This document shows, piece after piece, positions 42,112 to 50,292 of a stretch of DNA of 64,000 bases; the stretch's first letter is position 1, and every line of letters starts with the position of its first letter. Origin of the DNA: Actinomycetospora sp. NBRC 106375 (GTDB taxonomy: Bacteria > Actinomycetota > Actinomycetes > Mycobacteriales > Pseudonocardiaceae); assembly GCF_030269665.1 (NCBI RefSeq), contig NZ_BSTS01000006.1, positions 248,001 to 312,000 on the forward strand, written 5' to 3'. Below the pieces are notes generated by a model that was not told where the DNA came from, ran no database searches, and saw nothing but the letters and a program-made list of their open reading frames with translations. Both the position numbers and the translations under genes were made by a program.

Positions 42112-43995
42112 GTGACAGCCGAGGCCGACGAGCTACTCGACGTAGTTGCCGGCTCGCCGCCCACGCCGCGCGGGGACGAGGGGGGTGCGCGCACGCGGAC
42201 GGCGGGATTCCAGCAGCTGACCGAGCAGCTCTCCCGTGCCCTGACGCCCGCGGACATCGGCCGGCTCACCGCCACGACGGCCGCCGCCCTCATCGGCGCC
42301 GACGCGTGCGCGGCCTTCGGACGCCGTGAGGGCGCGGACGTCCTGGACGTGCTGCACTCGCACGGCTGGCCGGGCGACGCGCACACCCGCTTCTCCGAGG
42401 TGCCGCTGCACGCCGGACGGCCGATGTCCGACGCCGTCCTCACCCGCGCGCCGGTGTGGCTGGAGGACGCCGAGCAATGGCGCACCCGCTATCCGGAGAT
42501 GGCGCCGATCGGGGTGTCGGAGGGACACCAGGCCAGCGCGGTCCTCCCGCTGCAGGTCGAGGACCGCGACCTCGGCGCCGTCGTCTTCAGCTTCTACCGG
42601 CCCCGCGTCTTCGACGGCGCCGAGCGCGAGTTCCTCGTCGCCGTGGCGGCGCTGTGCTCCCAGGCGCTCGACCGGGCCCGGCTCTACGCGGCCGAGCGCG
42701 ACGCGCGTGCCGCGGCCGAGCGCGAGCGGGACCGGATGGCGTTCCTGGCGCGGGCGAGCCGGCTCATGGAGGCGCCGCTGTCGGTGGAGGAGCGGCTGCG
42801 CCAGCTCGCCGACCTCGCCGTCAACGGGATCGCCGACTGGTCGGCGGTCCACCTGGTCCGCGGATCCCGTGTCGAGCGGGTCACGGTCGCGCACCTGGAC
42901 CCGGCGAAGATCGCCTTCGTCGAGGAGCTCGAGCGGCGCTATCCGCCGGACCCCGACGCCGCGACCGGCGCGATCGAGGTCACCCGCACCGGCGTGCCCG
43001 TCGTCATGCCCGACGTGCCCGACGAGCTGCTCGTCGCGTCGGCCGTCGACGCGGTCCACCTCGAGCTCATCCGGGCGATCGGCATGCGGTCGGCGATCGT
43101 CGTCCCGCTGCTCGTGCGCGGCCGCAGCCTCGGCGCGCTGACGCTCGTGCACGCCGAGTCGGGCGGGCGGTTCGAGGAGGAGGACCTCACGTTCGTCGGC
43201 CAGCTCGCCGCGACCGCCGCTCTCGCCCTCGACAACGCCGCCCTCTACGAGCAGCAGCGCCTGGTCGCGCAGACGCTGCAGACGGCTCTGCTGCCGACCG
43301 AGCTGCCCGAGGTGCCCGGCGTCGCGTGTGCGGGCCGCTACCGGCCGCCGAGCCCGGACCTCACGGAGGTGTACGTCGGCGGCGACCTCTACGACGTCCA
43401 CGAGGACGAGGACCGCCACCGCTGGGCGCTGACCGTGGCCGACGTGTGCGGCAAGGGCCCGCAGGCGGCCGCGATGACCGCGCTCATCCGGCACACCGTC
43501 CACGCGGAGGTGCGCCACGGGCTCGCGCCGGCGGAGGTCCTGCGGCGCGTCAACGCGACGGTGCTGCGCCACCACGGCGGCGCGCGCGCCCGCTTCGCCA
43601 CCATGGCGCACGCGGTGATGACCGTGGACCCGGCCGGCGCGACGGTCACCCTCGTCAACGGCGGGCACCCGGCCCCGCTCGTGCTGCGCGGCGACCGCGC
43701 CGAGTGGGTGGAGCTCCCCGGCACGCTCGTCGGCGTCTACCCCGACCTCGCCCTCACCGAGATCGAGGTGCGCCTCGGTCCCGGCGACCTGCTGCTGCTC
43801 TACACCGACGGCGTCACCGAGGCCCGCGGGCCGGACGGCTGGTTCGGCCCCGAACGGCTCGCGGCTCTCCTGTCCTCGTTGGCCGGGGCCTCGGCCGACG
43901 TGGTCGCCGACGGCGTCATGGACGCCGTCTCGGAGTTCCAGGGCGGCCGGTTCCGCGACGACGTCGCGCTCCTCGCGGTCCGGGCGGACCCGTGA
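42112..43995 (+). CDS. GAF-GAF-PP2C (SpoIIE/RsbU-type) phosphatase
   Basis: A 627-residue sensor phosphatase. Two GAF domains (about 25-195 and 220-385) are joined by an Arg/Glu-rich helix (YAAERDARAAAERERDRMAF). The PP2C-like SpoIIE domain spans about 400-625: LQTALLPTELPEVPGV, YVGGDLYDV, LTVADVCGKGPQAA, LVNGGHPAPLVLRGD and LLLYTDGVTEARGPDG, which carry the metal-binding Asp residues. It should dephosphorylate the STAS protein encoded next. The STAS gene start overlaps its stop (GTGA). Confidence 0.92.
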   Translation: MTAEADELLDVVAGSPPTPRGDEGGARTRTAGFQQLTEQLSRALTPADIGRLTATTAAALIGADACAAFGRREGADVLDVLHSHGWPGDAHTRFSEVPLHAGRPMSDAVLTRAPVWLEDAEQWRTRYPEMAPIGVSEGHQASAVLPLQVEDRDLGAVVFSFYRPRVFDGAEREFLVAVAALCSQALDRARLYAAERDARAAAERERDRMAFLARASRLMEAPLSVEERLRQLADLAVNGIADWSAVHLVRGSRVERVTVAHLDPAKIAFVEELERRYPPDPDAATGAIEVTRTGVPVVMPDVPDELLVASAVDAVHLELIRAIGMRSAIVVPLLVRGRSLGALTLVHAESGGRFEEEDLTFVGQLAATAALALDNAALYEQQRLVAQTLQTALLPTELPEVPGVACAGRYRPPSPDLTEVYVGGDLYDVHEDEDRHRWALTVADVCGKGPQAAAMTALIRHTVHAEVRHGLAPAEVLRRVNATVLRHHGGARARFATMAHAVMTVDPAGATVTLVNGGHPAPLVLRGDRAEWVELPGTLVGVYPDLALTEIEVRLGPGDLLLLYTDGVTEARGPDGWFGPERLAALLSSLAGASADVVADGVMDAVSEFQGGRFRDDVALLAVRADP

Positions 43996-44333
43996 GCGAA
44001 CCCAGCGGCATGCTGCGCATCGACCGCACGTCCCACGCCGACCAGGTGGTGCTGATCATGCACGGCGAGCTCGCCAGCGACACGCTGCCGACCGCCCAGG
44101 ACGAGGTCACCGCGGCCGAGGCCGACGCCCCGCCGGTGCTGGTCCTCGACCTCGCGCCGCTGGACTACGTCGACAGCTCCGGCGTGCGCCTGGTGCTGCT
44201 CGCCCAGCACGTCGCCGAGGAGGCCGGGCGACGCCTCGCGGTGCGACTCGGGCGCGGCCACACACGGCGGGTGTTCGACATGCTCGGGCTGACGTCGCGG
44301 CTCGAGGTCCTCGACCGGGACGACGCGTCGTGA
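43992..44333 (+). CDS. anti-sigma factor antagonist (STAS)
   Basis: A 113-residue STAS protein. The switch segment LAPLDYVDSSGVRLVLLAQH carries the classical D-S-S-G with the phosphorylatable Ser. It is thus a proper anti-sigma-factor antagonist, unlike the STAS protein at 24136. Phosphorylation by an HATPase kinase would inactivate it and the upstream PP2C would reactivate it. Both junctions in this operon are GTGA overlaps. Confidence 0.9.
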   Translation: MSEPSGMLRIDRTSHADQVVLIMHGELASDTLPTAQDEVTAAEADAPPVLVLDLAPLDYVDSSGVRLVLLAQHVAEEAGRRLAVRLGRGHTRRVFDMLGLTSRLEVLDRDDAS

Positions 44334-45310
44334 CCGCGGCCCCCGAACGGTCACCGGCGCCCCTCAGCGGACCCGACCCCTTCCGGCACCTCGCCGTCGT
44401 CCACGACGACGCCGACGAGCTCGTCACCACGCTCGCCCCGCTGCTCGACGCCGCCCGCGCGCAGCACGCCCTCGTCTGGGCCGCCGTCGACGGTCCGATC
44501 CGCCGGGCCGTCGAGCGATACCTCGGGGACGCGGCCGAGGACGTCGTCTTCAGCGAGCCGGCGCAGCCCTACAGCTACAGCGGCCAGACGACGGCCGCCC
44601 GCCGCGCGGAGCGGCTGCGGGAGATGGTCGACGTGGACCGCGGCGCCCTCATCCTCAGCGACACCAGCACGATCGGCGGGAGCGGCCCGGATGCGTCGCC
44701 CCCCGACGTGTGGAGCGTCGTGGACGCGAGCTGCAACCTGGCCCTGACCGGCCTGCCGGTGACCCTGGTCTGTCTCTGCGCGGCCGCGGGTGCCTCCGAG
44801 GCCAGCGAGCGGTTCCGGTACTGGAACCACCCGGAGCTCTTCGTGGGCGCGACCGCGAGCCCCAACCCCCGCTACCGCCTGCCGGAGGACGTGCTCGCGG
44901 CCTTCCCCGCCCCGCCCGCGCCCGTGCTCGGTCCGCCGGACCACGAGACGGCGTTCGACGGCGTCGGCGCGCTGCGCGCGATCCGACAGGTGACGCGCCA
45001 CCGCGGCGAGGACGCCGGGCTCGACGACGACCAGGTCGACGGGCTCGTGCTCGCGATCGCCGAGCTGGTGAGCAACAGCATCGAGCACGGCGCCGGCCGC
45101 GGCACCATGTCCTGGTGGACCAGGCCCGGCCGGATCGTCGCCGAGATCCACGACGTCGGGCACATGACGACCACGACCCCCGGGCTGCGGCGCCCTTCCA
45201 TCCGGTCGCCCCGCGGGCGCGGCGTGTGGCTCGCCCGCCAGCTCAGCGACGTCCTGCACCTCTGGACCGGCGACGACGGGACCCACGTCCGGCTCGAGCT
45301 CAGCGCCTGA
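44330..45310 (+). CDS. MEDS-domain sensor with anti-sigma-type ATPase
   Basis: A 326-residue protein. The N-terminal MEDS (DcmR-like sensory) domain, about 15-180, has HLAVVHDDADELVTTLAPLL and YSYSGQTTAARRAERLREM. The C-terminal GHKL ATPase (about 215-325) has LVLAIAELVSNSIEHGAGRG, EIHDVGHM and RGRGVWLARQLSDVL. It is probably the kinase/anti-sigma member of the switch, gated by a signal at the MEDS domain. It overlaps the STAS gene by GTGA. A sigma factor partner is not adjacent. Confidence 0.88.
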   Translation: MTAAPERSPAPLSGPDPFRHLAVVHDDADELVTTLAPLLDAARAQHALVWAAVDGPIRRAVERYLGDAAEDVVFSEPAQPYSYSGQTTAARRAERLREMVDVDRGALILSDTSTIGGSGPDASPPDVWSVVDASCNLALTGLPVTLVCLCAAAGASEASERFRYWNHPELFVGATASPNPRYRLPEDVLAAFPAPPAPVLGPPDHETAFDGVGALRAIRQVTRHRGEDAGLDDDQVDGLVLAIAELVSNSIEHGAGRGTMSWWTRPGRIVAEIHDVGHMTTTTPGLRRPSIRSPRGRGVWLARQLSDVLHLWTGDDGTHVRLELSA

Positions 45311-45313
45311 ACG

Positions 45314-45583
45314 TCACCAGGCCGGGAGGGCCGGGCGAGCGCGCAGAGCGGGGAGCGGGCGAGGCGCCAGCGGGCGGGTCGGGGGCACCGGGGCCGGCAT
45401 GGGCACGCGGTAGGCGATCGGCGGCGGGTACCCCCAGGGCGAGGGCGGCGCGGGCGCACCCCGCCATCCCGCCCTGATCGCCATCGCGGCGTGCCACGCG
45501 GCCGCCGCCCAGGGCTCTCCCAGCTCTCGCACGTCCACCAGGCCGGCGGGGGCGGTCACGGGCATCACGTCGTGGCGGTTCAT
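45314..45583 (-). CDS. small Pro-rich hypothetical protein
   Basis: An 89-residue frame. The N-terminal part (MNRHDVMPVTAPAGLVDVRE, then GEPWAAAAWHAAMAI) looks ordered; the rest is Pro/Arg/Ala-rich. No family is recognised, and no good ribosome binding site precedes the ATG at 45583. It starts 3 bp after the end of the ATPase gene, tail to tail. It may be a real short gene or a chance frame. Confidence 0.35.
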   Translation of the reverse strand: MNRHDVMPVTAPAGLVDVRELGEPWAAAAWHAAMAIRAGWRGAPAPPSPWGYPPPIAYRVPMPAPVPPTRPLAPRPLPALRARPALPAW

Positions 45584-45702
45584 GCCGCTGCGACGACCCG
45601 ACCGCCCCGCGGTGTTCCCGTGACTTCCCGGCGTGCGGCCATCCGGGCGAACCTCGCCCACAGGAGGGAACATCCCGCAGCGTCCGGTCCGTCCGAGTTC
45701 AC

Positions 45703-46269
45703 ATGAAGAGACGCCTGCTCCTCGGCCTCGCGGTCGTGCTGGTCCTCGTGGCCGCGGCCGGCACCGCGCTGGTGCTCACGACGTTCCAGCCCCGCTACGA
45801 CGAGGAGATGGGCAACAGCCTGTACAACGCCGGGCTGGCCCAGGAGGCCCTCGCGCGCGGCGACGCCCAGGAGGCCCGTCTGCGGACACTGAGCGCGCAG
45901 TCCACGCTCGACAGCGCACAGGAGATCGGGACGGCGATCACCGTGACCTGGGCGGTCGTCGGCGTCGCGCTCCTCGGGGCCGTCGCGATCGGGGTCGGGT
46001 TGCGCCGCACCCGGTCCCGGTCGTCCTCGTCGTCGACGCCCATCCCCGGGCCGGCCGGGGCACTGGGCGGCACCGACGCCGGCGCCGCCACGACCTTCAT
46101 GCCGGCCATGGCCTCGGGCCCGCCGCAACCCCCGGCGCCGCCGCCCGCGCCGCCGCGTCCCCAGGTCCCGCCGCCGGGCCCGCCGACCGTCCCGCCCGGC
46201 TGGTACCTCGACGCCCGGGGCACGCAGCGCTGGTTCGACGGCCGGGGCTGGACGCACCACGTGCGCTGA
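45703..46269 (+). CDS. DUF2510 membrane protein
   Basis: A 188-residue protein. A TM helix or signal anchor lies at 5-26 (LLLGLAVVLVLVAAAGTALV), a second TM at about 78-100 (GTAITVTWAVVGVALLGAVA), then a long Pro/Ala-rich cytoplasmic linker. The C-terminal DUF2510 domain (PPGWYLDARGTQRWFDGRGW, then TH) is the recognised domain. DUF2510 is common in actinobacterial surface and signalling proteins, without a known function. Confidence 0.8.
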   Translation: MKRRLLLGLAVVLVLVAAAGTALVLTTFQPRYDEEMGNSLYNAGLAQEALARGDAQEARLRTLSAQSTLDSAQEIGTAITVTWAVVGVALLGAVAIGVGLRRTRSRSSSSSTPIPGPAGALGGTDAGAATTFMPAMASGPPQPPAPPPAPPRPQVPPPGPPTVPPGWYLDARGTQRWFDGRGWTHHVR

Positions 46270-46356
46270 CGACACCCGTCCGGTCGACGCGTGCCGCCAC
46301 CGTCGCCCGGGGATCCGGGAGGATCGCCCCGGACGACGAGGAAGGAAGGCGGACCC

Positions 46357-47754
46357 ATGAGCGATCTCGACGTCGACGTGGTGGTGATCGGTGCCGGTCC
46401 GGTCGGCGAGAACGTCGCCGACCGCGCCCACCAGCAGGGGCTGTCGGCGGCGATCGTCGAGTCGCGCCTGGTCGGGGGCGAGTGCTCCTACTACGCCTGC
46501 ATCCCGTCGAAGGCGCTGCTGCGGCCGGTCGACCTGCTCGCCGCGACACGGCGCATGCCGGGGGTCGAGGCGGGCCCGATCGACGTGGCGAAGGTGCTCG
46601 CGCGCCGCGACCAGTTCGCCGACCCGGACGACTCGGGCCAGGCCGACTGGGTGTCCGGCGCCGGGATCACCCTGCTGCGCGGCCACGGCCGGCTGACCGG
46701 CGAGCGGGCCGTCGAGGTCGCTCACGACGACGGGACGACCACCTCCGTGTCGGCCCGGTCCGTCGTCGTCGCCACCGGCTCCGTCCCGGCGTTCCCGCCG
46801 ATCGACGGCATCCACGACGTCAACGCCTGGACCAACCAGGACGCGACCCAGGCCAAGGAGATCCCGGCGTCGCTGCTGATCCTCGGCGGCGGCGTGGTCG
46901 GCGTCGAGATGGCGACGGCCTACCAGCGGCTGGGCGCGCAGGTGACGCTCGTCCAGCACGGCGACCGGCTGCTGCCGACCACCGAGCCCGAGGCCGGTCG
47001 GCGGGTGCAGGCCGCGCTCGAGGCCGACGGCGTCGACGTCCGGCTCTCGACCTCGATGACCGCGGTGCGCCGCGACGGTCCCGACGTCGTCGCCACGCTC
47101 GACGACGGCTCGGAGGTGCGGGGGGCCGAGCTGCTGGTGGCCGCCGGGCGGAGGTCGACGACGTCGGACATCGGCGTCGAGACGGTCGGCCTCGAGCCGG
47201 GCAAGCCGTTGCCGGCGGACGACACCACGACCGTGCTCGGCGACTGGCTCTACGCCGTCGGCGACGCGAGCACGGGCGCGAAGCTGACGCACATGGGCAA
47301 GTACCAGGCCCGCATCTGCGGTGACGTGATCGTCGCCCGGACGAGGGGCAAGGAGCTCGGCGGCCGGTACTCCCACCACGCGGCGACCGCCGAGCACACC
47401 GCCGTCCCGCAGGTCATCTTCACCGACCCGCAGGTCGCGGCCGTCGGCCACACCGAGGCGTCGGCACGCGCGGCGGGGCTGCCGGTCCGCGCCGTGAGCT
47501 ACGAGATCGGCAACACGGCCGGCGGTTCGCTGCAGGCCGACGGCTACGACGGCTTCGCGACGATCGTCGTCGACACCGACCGCCGGGTGATCGTCGGCGC
47601 GACCTTCGTCGGTCAGGACGTCGCCGACATGGTCCACGGGGCGACCATCGCCGTCGTCGGCGAGGTGACCCTCGACCGGCTCTGGCACGCCGTCCCGTCG
47701 TTCCCGACGATGAGCGAGGTCTGGCTGCGGCTGCTGGAGACCTACGGGCTGTAG
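46357..47754 (+). CDS. pyridine nucleotide-disulfide oxidoreductase
   Basis: A 465-residue flavoprotein of the lipoamide dehydrogenase/mercuric reductase family. It has the FAD motif VVVIGAGPVGENVADRA, the redox-active pair in GGECSYYACIPSKALLRP (spacing C-x4-C), the NAD(P) motif LLILGGGVVGVEMATAYQRL, YAVGDAST and the C-terminal HAVPSFPTMSEVWLRLL with the His-Glu pair. The usual HPHPT motif is altered to HAVPSFPT. It may be a quinone, mycothione-like or other disulfide reductase; the substrate is not clear. GGAAGGAAGG precedes the ATG. Confidence 0.88.
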   Translation: MSDLDVDVVVIGAGPVGENVADRAHQQGLSAAIVESRLVGGECSYYACIPSKALLRPVDLLAATRRMPGVEAGPIDVAKVLARRDQFADPDDSGQADWVSGAGITLLRGHGRLTGERAVEVAHDDGTTTSVSARSVVVATGSVPAFPPIDGIHDVNAWTNQDATQAKEIPASLLILGGGVVGVEMATAYQRLGAQVTLVQHGDRLLPTTEPEAGRRVQAALEADGVDVRLSTSMTAVRRDGPDVVATLDDGSEVRGAELLVAAGRRSTTSDIGVETVGLEPGKPLPADDTTTVLGDWLYAVGDASTGAKLTHMGKYQARICGDVIVARTRGKELGGRYSHHAATAEHTAVPQVIFTDPQVAAVGHTEASARAAGLPVRAVSYEIGNTAGGSLQADGYDGFATIVVDTDRRVIVGATFVGQDVADMVHGATIAVVGEVTLDRLWHAVPSFPTMSEVWLRLLETYGL

Positions 47755-47818
47755 CTCGCCCGGGTGACCCGGGGGTGCGGGTGCTAACGACCGGTGCGCG
47801 CTGCGGCGATGCCGGGGC

Positions 47819-48283
47819 ATGACGCCGTCGGGGGGACAGGGCCGGAGCGCCCGCAACGCTGTGCGGGCCGCGCTGGGCAGTGCCGTGGTCGCGGTGCTCG
47901 CCGCCGCGGCCGTGGTGCTCGGCTCGGCGCCGACCTCGGCGGCGGTGGCCGCGCCGGTCGCACCCGTCGCGACGGTCGCACCCGTCGCCCCGGGGTCGCT
48001 GGCGCCGGTCACGCCGGTGACGGCCGCCCCGGTGACGGCCTCCCGGACGACGTCGTCGACGACGCCCACGACCACCCGGTCCTCCCGCACGCGGTCGGCT
48101 CGCGACACGGGCGACGGGTGCGGGCAGCGCGCCGTCACCGCCGGGCGGTTCGACCCGTCGTGCTCGGAGTACCAGGGCTACCTCGACCCGGGCACCTCGG
48201 CCGGCCGTGAGCCCACCTCGGGCGAGATCCAGACCGCGTGGGGCTGCGAGCAGGGCTACATCCCCGCATCCGAGTGCGACTGA
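47819..48283 (+). CDS. secreted Cys-containing protein
   Basis: A 154-residue exported protein. The signal peptide covers about 1-42 (helix AALGSAVVAVLAAAAVVLGS, cleavage near TSA-AV). A long Ala/Pro/Val/Thr linker follows, then a small C-terminal domain with four Cys (GDGCGQRAVTAGRFDPSCS; WGCEQGYIPASECD), likely two disulfides. No family is recognised. The ATG at 47819 has weak upstream purines. Confidence 0.65.
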   Translation: MTPSGGQGRSARNAVRAALGSAVVAVLAAAAVVLGSAPTSAAVAAPVAPVATVAPVAPGSLAPVTPVTAAPVTASRTTSSTTPTTTRSSRTRSARDTGDGCGQRAVTAGRFDPSCSEYQGYLDPGTSAGREPTSGEIQTAWGCEQGYIPASECD

Positions 48284-48440
48284 CCCCGCTCGCCACGACC
48301 CGAGCGACCGCGTCCCCGCCGCTCGAACGGGGGTCCACCCCCTCCCCGCCGAGGGTCAGCACCCTGCCCGTCGCCGCGTCGCCGACGCACTCTGGACGCG
48401 TCATCCACCACCGACGACCGAGGCGAAGGGGGCGAGCGTC

Positions 48441-48671
48441 ATGACCGAGCCGCGCACTCCGAACCAGACCACACCCGAGCGGTGCGACGCCTGCAGCGCG
48501 CGGGCCACGCATCTCGCCGTCCTCCCCGGCGGCGGCGAACTGGTGTTCTGCACCCACCACCACCGGGCCCACCGCGAGCGCCTGTACGTGACCGGAGCGT
48601 GGACCGGACGTCTGCCGAGCGCTGTCGTCCCCGTCGACACGGTGCGCCCGCGCAACGCGAGGGCCGCCTGA
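48441..48671 (+). CDS. small Cys/His-rich protein
   Basis: A 76-residue protein. CDACSARATHLAVLPGGGEL and FCTHHHRAHRERL give a possible zinc site (C-x2-C, then C-x-H-H-H). This layout recurs in short actinobacterial proteins of unknown function, where a CxxC/FCxHH pair frames a hairpin. The ATG at 48441 is preceded by a GGGGGCGAG stretch. It stands alone upstream of the decayed membrane protein. Confidence 0.65.
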   Translation: MTEPRTPNQTTPERCDACSARATHLAVLPGGGELVFCTHHHRAHRERLYVTGAWTGRLPSAVVPVDTVRPRNARAA

Positions 48672-48770
48672 CGGTCGCCGGGCTCGGCCGCACGGAGCCG
48701 CCCGCCGCCTGCCATCAGGCGACGCGCGGGCGCCCCTCGAGCGGATTGCGCCCCTGGGCAGGCTGATCTC

Positions 48771-49468
48771 GTGACCGCGACCGCGTCGGTCCGCGGCCGC
48801 ACCTCGGCCGCGGACACCACGGCCCCGGCCGCGCCGCGACCGCCCCGGCGGCTCGCCCGCGCCTGGCCGGCGGCCTGGGGCGCGCTGCTCGGCGCGCTGC
48901 TGTTCGCCGTGGCCCGTCGCGCGATGCCCGACGACGCGCTGATCTCCCTCTCGTTCGCGCGCAACCTCGCCGAGCACGGGCAGTGGGCGCTCACGACGGG
49001 CATCGAGTCCAACTCCGCGACCTCGCCGCTGAACATCTGGCTGCTCGCCGGCCTGGACGTCGTCACCGCGCACCGGGCGGTCGTCGCCGCCGGCCTGCTG
49101 CTGTGCCTGTGCCTCGCGACGACCGCCGTCTGGCTCCACCGTCTCGGCGGGTCCGTGGCCGCCCTGCTCGGCCCGGCGCTCCTGGTCACGTCGCCGGTCC
49201 TGTCCTCGGCCGTCGGGCTCGAGGTCTTCCTGTGCGCCGCCGTCCTCGTGGGGCTCGTCCGGTACGGCGACGGCGGACGCTGGGTCGTCACCCGGGATGG
49301 GAGCTGAACTACCGCCACTACGCGGCCCCGCCGCGGACCGCGGTGCGCTACCGCCTCGAGGTGGGTCTGCCCGAGCCCGGCCCGGGACGCTGGCCGGTGA
49401 CGCGCACGCCGACCCGGCACGGCTGGGCCCAGCTGGTCCCGGCGCCGGACCCGGTGGCGGCGGACTGA
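48771..49468 (+). pseudogene. decayed membrane protein (central deletion and frameshift)
   Basis: The N-terminal 178 residues (GTG at 48771) are the start of a multi-TM protein of the glycosyltransferase-like type: PDDALISLSFARNLAEHGQW followed by GIESNSATSPLNIWLLAG, with TM helices after it. The frame stops at 49307 after VVTRDGS. From about 49297 a second frame continues with WELNYRHYAAPPRTAVRYR and ends PVAAD at 49468, which reads like the C-terminus of the same kind of protein. A large central piece is missing and the frames differ, so a deletion is likely. A hairpin terminator follows. Confidence 0.65.
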
Positions 49469-49478
49469 CACCGACGTG

Positions 49479-49517
49479 CGACGAGGGGTGCCCGTCGGAC
49501 CGGAGCACCCCTCGTCG
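49479..49517 (+). terminator. hairpin terminator after the decayed membrane gene
   Basis: CGACGAGGGGTGC pairs perfectly with GCACCCCTCGTCG (13 bp stem, 13 nt loop), 10 nt after the last stop codon. A weak T-run follows. It shows that the decayed gene has kept its terminator. Confidence 0.75.
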
Positions 49518-49818
49518 ACTTCTCGGCCTGCGGTGCCGGACCGGGTCCCGCGGCGTCTGGCGGTGCCGAGCGGTGACCTGTCTCCGGCATCGGAGGAGGT
49601 GGTCGCTCCCCGGTCCACGAGCCCGGAACCGGTGGGGCGAGCCGGTGATGACGGTAGGGACGTCGACCGTCGTCCGGACCCGCGCGTCGAGGAACTACTT
49701 CCCGGTGTGGGTGTTGACCCTGGTCACGGGCTCGTTCTCGATAACGACTTGATAACGCCGGGGCGGCAGGCGGCGATGGGCCCCTGACGGGGATCGTTCC
49801 CCCCGGCGATACCCCGTC
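49518..49818. other. gene-free stretch with a possible promoter
   Basis: About 300 bp without a supported gene. TTGACC at 49714-49719 and a TCGATA box 18 nt further on, followed by two direct GATAACG copies (49740-49746 and 49751-49757), could form a promoter with an operator for the small gene at 49904. Nothing else was recognised. Confidence 0.3.
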
Positions 49819-49871
49819 GAGGTCGGGTCCCGTCGCGGCACGCGCCCGTGGCCGTTCCGGGACCCGACCTC
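49819..49871 (+). promoter_or_regulatory. large perfect hairpin in the 5' leader of a small membrane protein
   Basis: GAGGTCGGGTCCCG (49819-49832) pairs perfectly with CGGGACCCGACCTC (49858-49871) across a 25 nt loop. It lies 32 nt before the ATG at 49904 and downstream of the possible promoter, so it would be in the mRNA leader. It may act as an attenuator, mRNA stabiliser or protein-binding site. Confidence 0.6.
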
Positions 49872-49903
49872 ACCCACCGCATCCGGCAGAAGGGCGATGT
49901 CTC

Positions 49904-50149
49904 ATGACCCGCGCAGGAGGACTCCGCCCGGAGTCCGATCGGGACCCCGGGCACGCCGGCGCCCCACCGCCGCTGTGGAACCTCGACCCGGCGGACGGCC
50001 CGACCTTGCCGCCGCTGCCGGTGCTCTCCGACGACCAGCGACCCCGCGGCGAGGGCGTTGGTCAGGTGGTCCTGCTCGTCACGCTGGGACTCGTCGCGGC
50101 CGTCCTCCTCGGGCTGGTCGCCGCCACCGAGGTGGGCCTGCTGCGCTGA
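49904..50149 (+). CDS. small single-pass membrane protein
   Basis: An 81-residue protein. The N-terminal 50 residues are hydrophilic and Pro-rich (PPPLWNLDPADGPTLPPLP), and the C-terminus is one TM helix (QVVLLVTLGLVAAVLLGLVA). No family is recognised. AAGGG precedes the ATG. A strong hairpin lies in the leader. It is followed, 144 bp on, by the membrane-glycosyltransferase fusion. Confidence 0.6.
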   Translation: MTRAGGLRPESDRDPGHAGAPPPLWNLDPADGPTLPPLPVLSDDQRPRGEGVGQVVLLVTLGLVAAVLLGLVAATEVGLLR

Positions 50150-50292
50150 GGAGCGGCCGACGGCCGCGGACACCACCGGGCGACACCCTTCCGGGCCCGC
50201 GTCGTTGAACCCGGTGGCCGTCCGCCCCGGTGACCCGGTCAGGAGACCACCGACGGCCCGGACCGTGCCCCCGGCGAGAGGACAGCTGTTCC

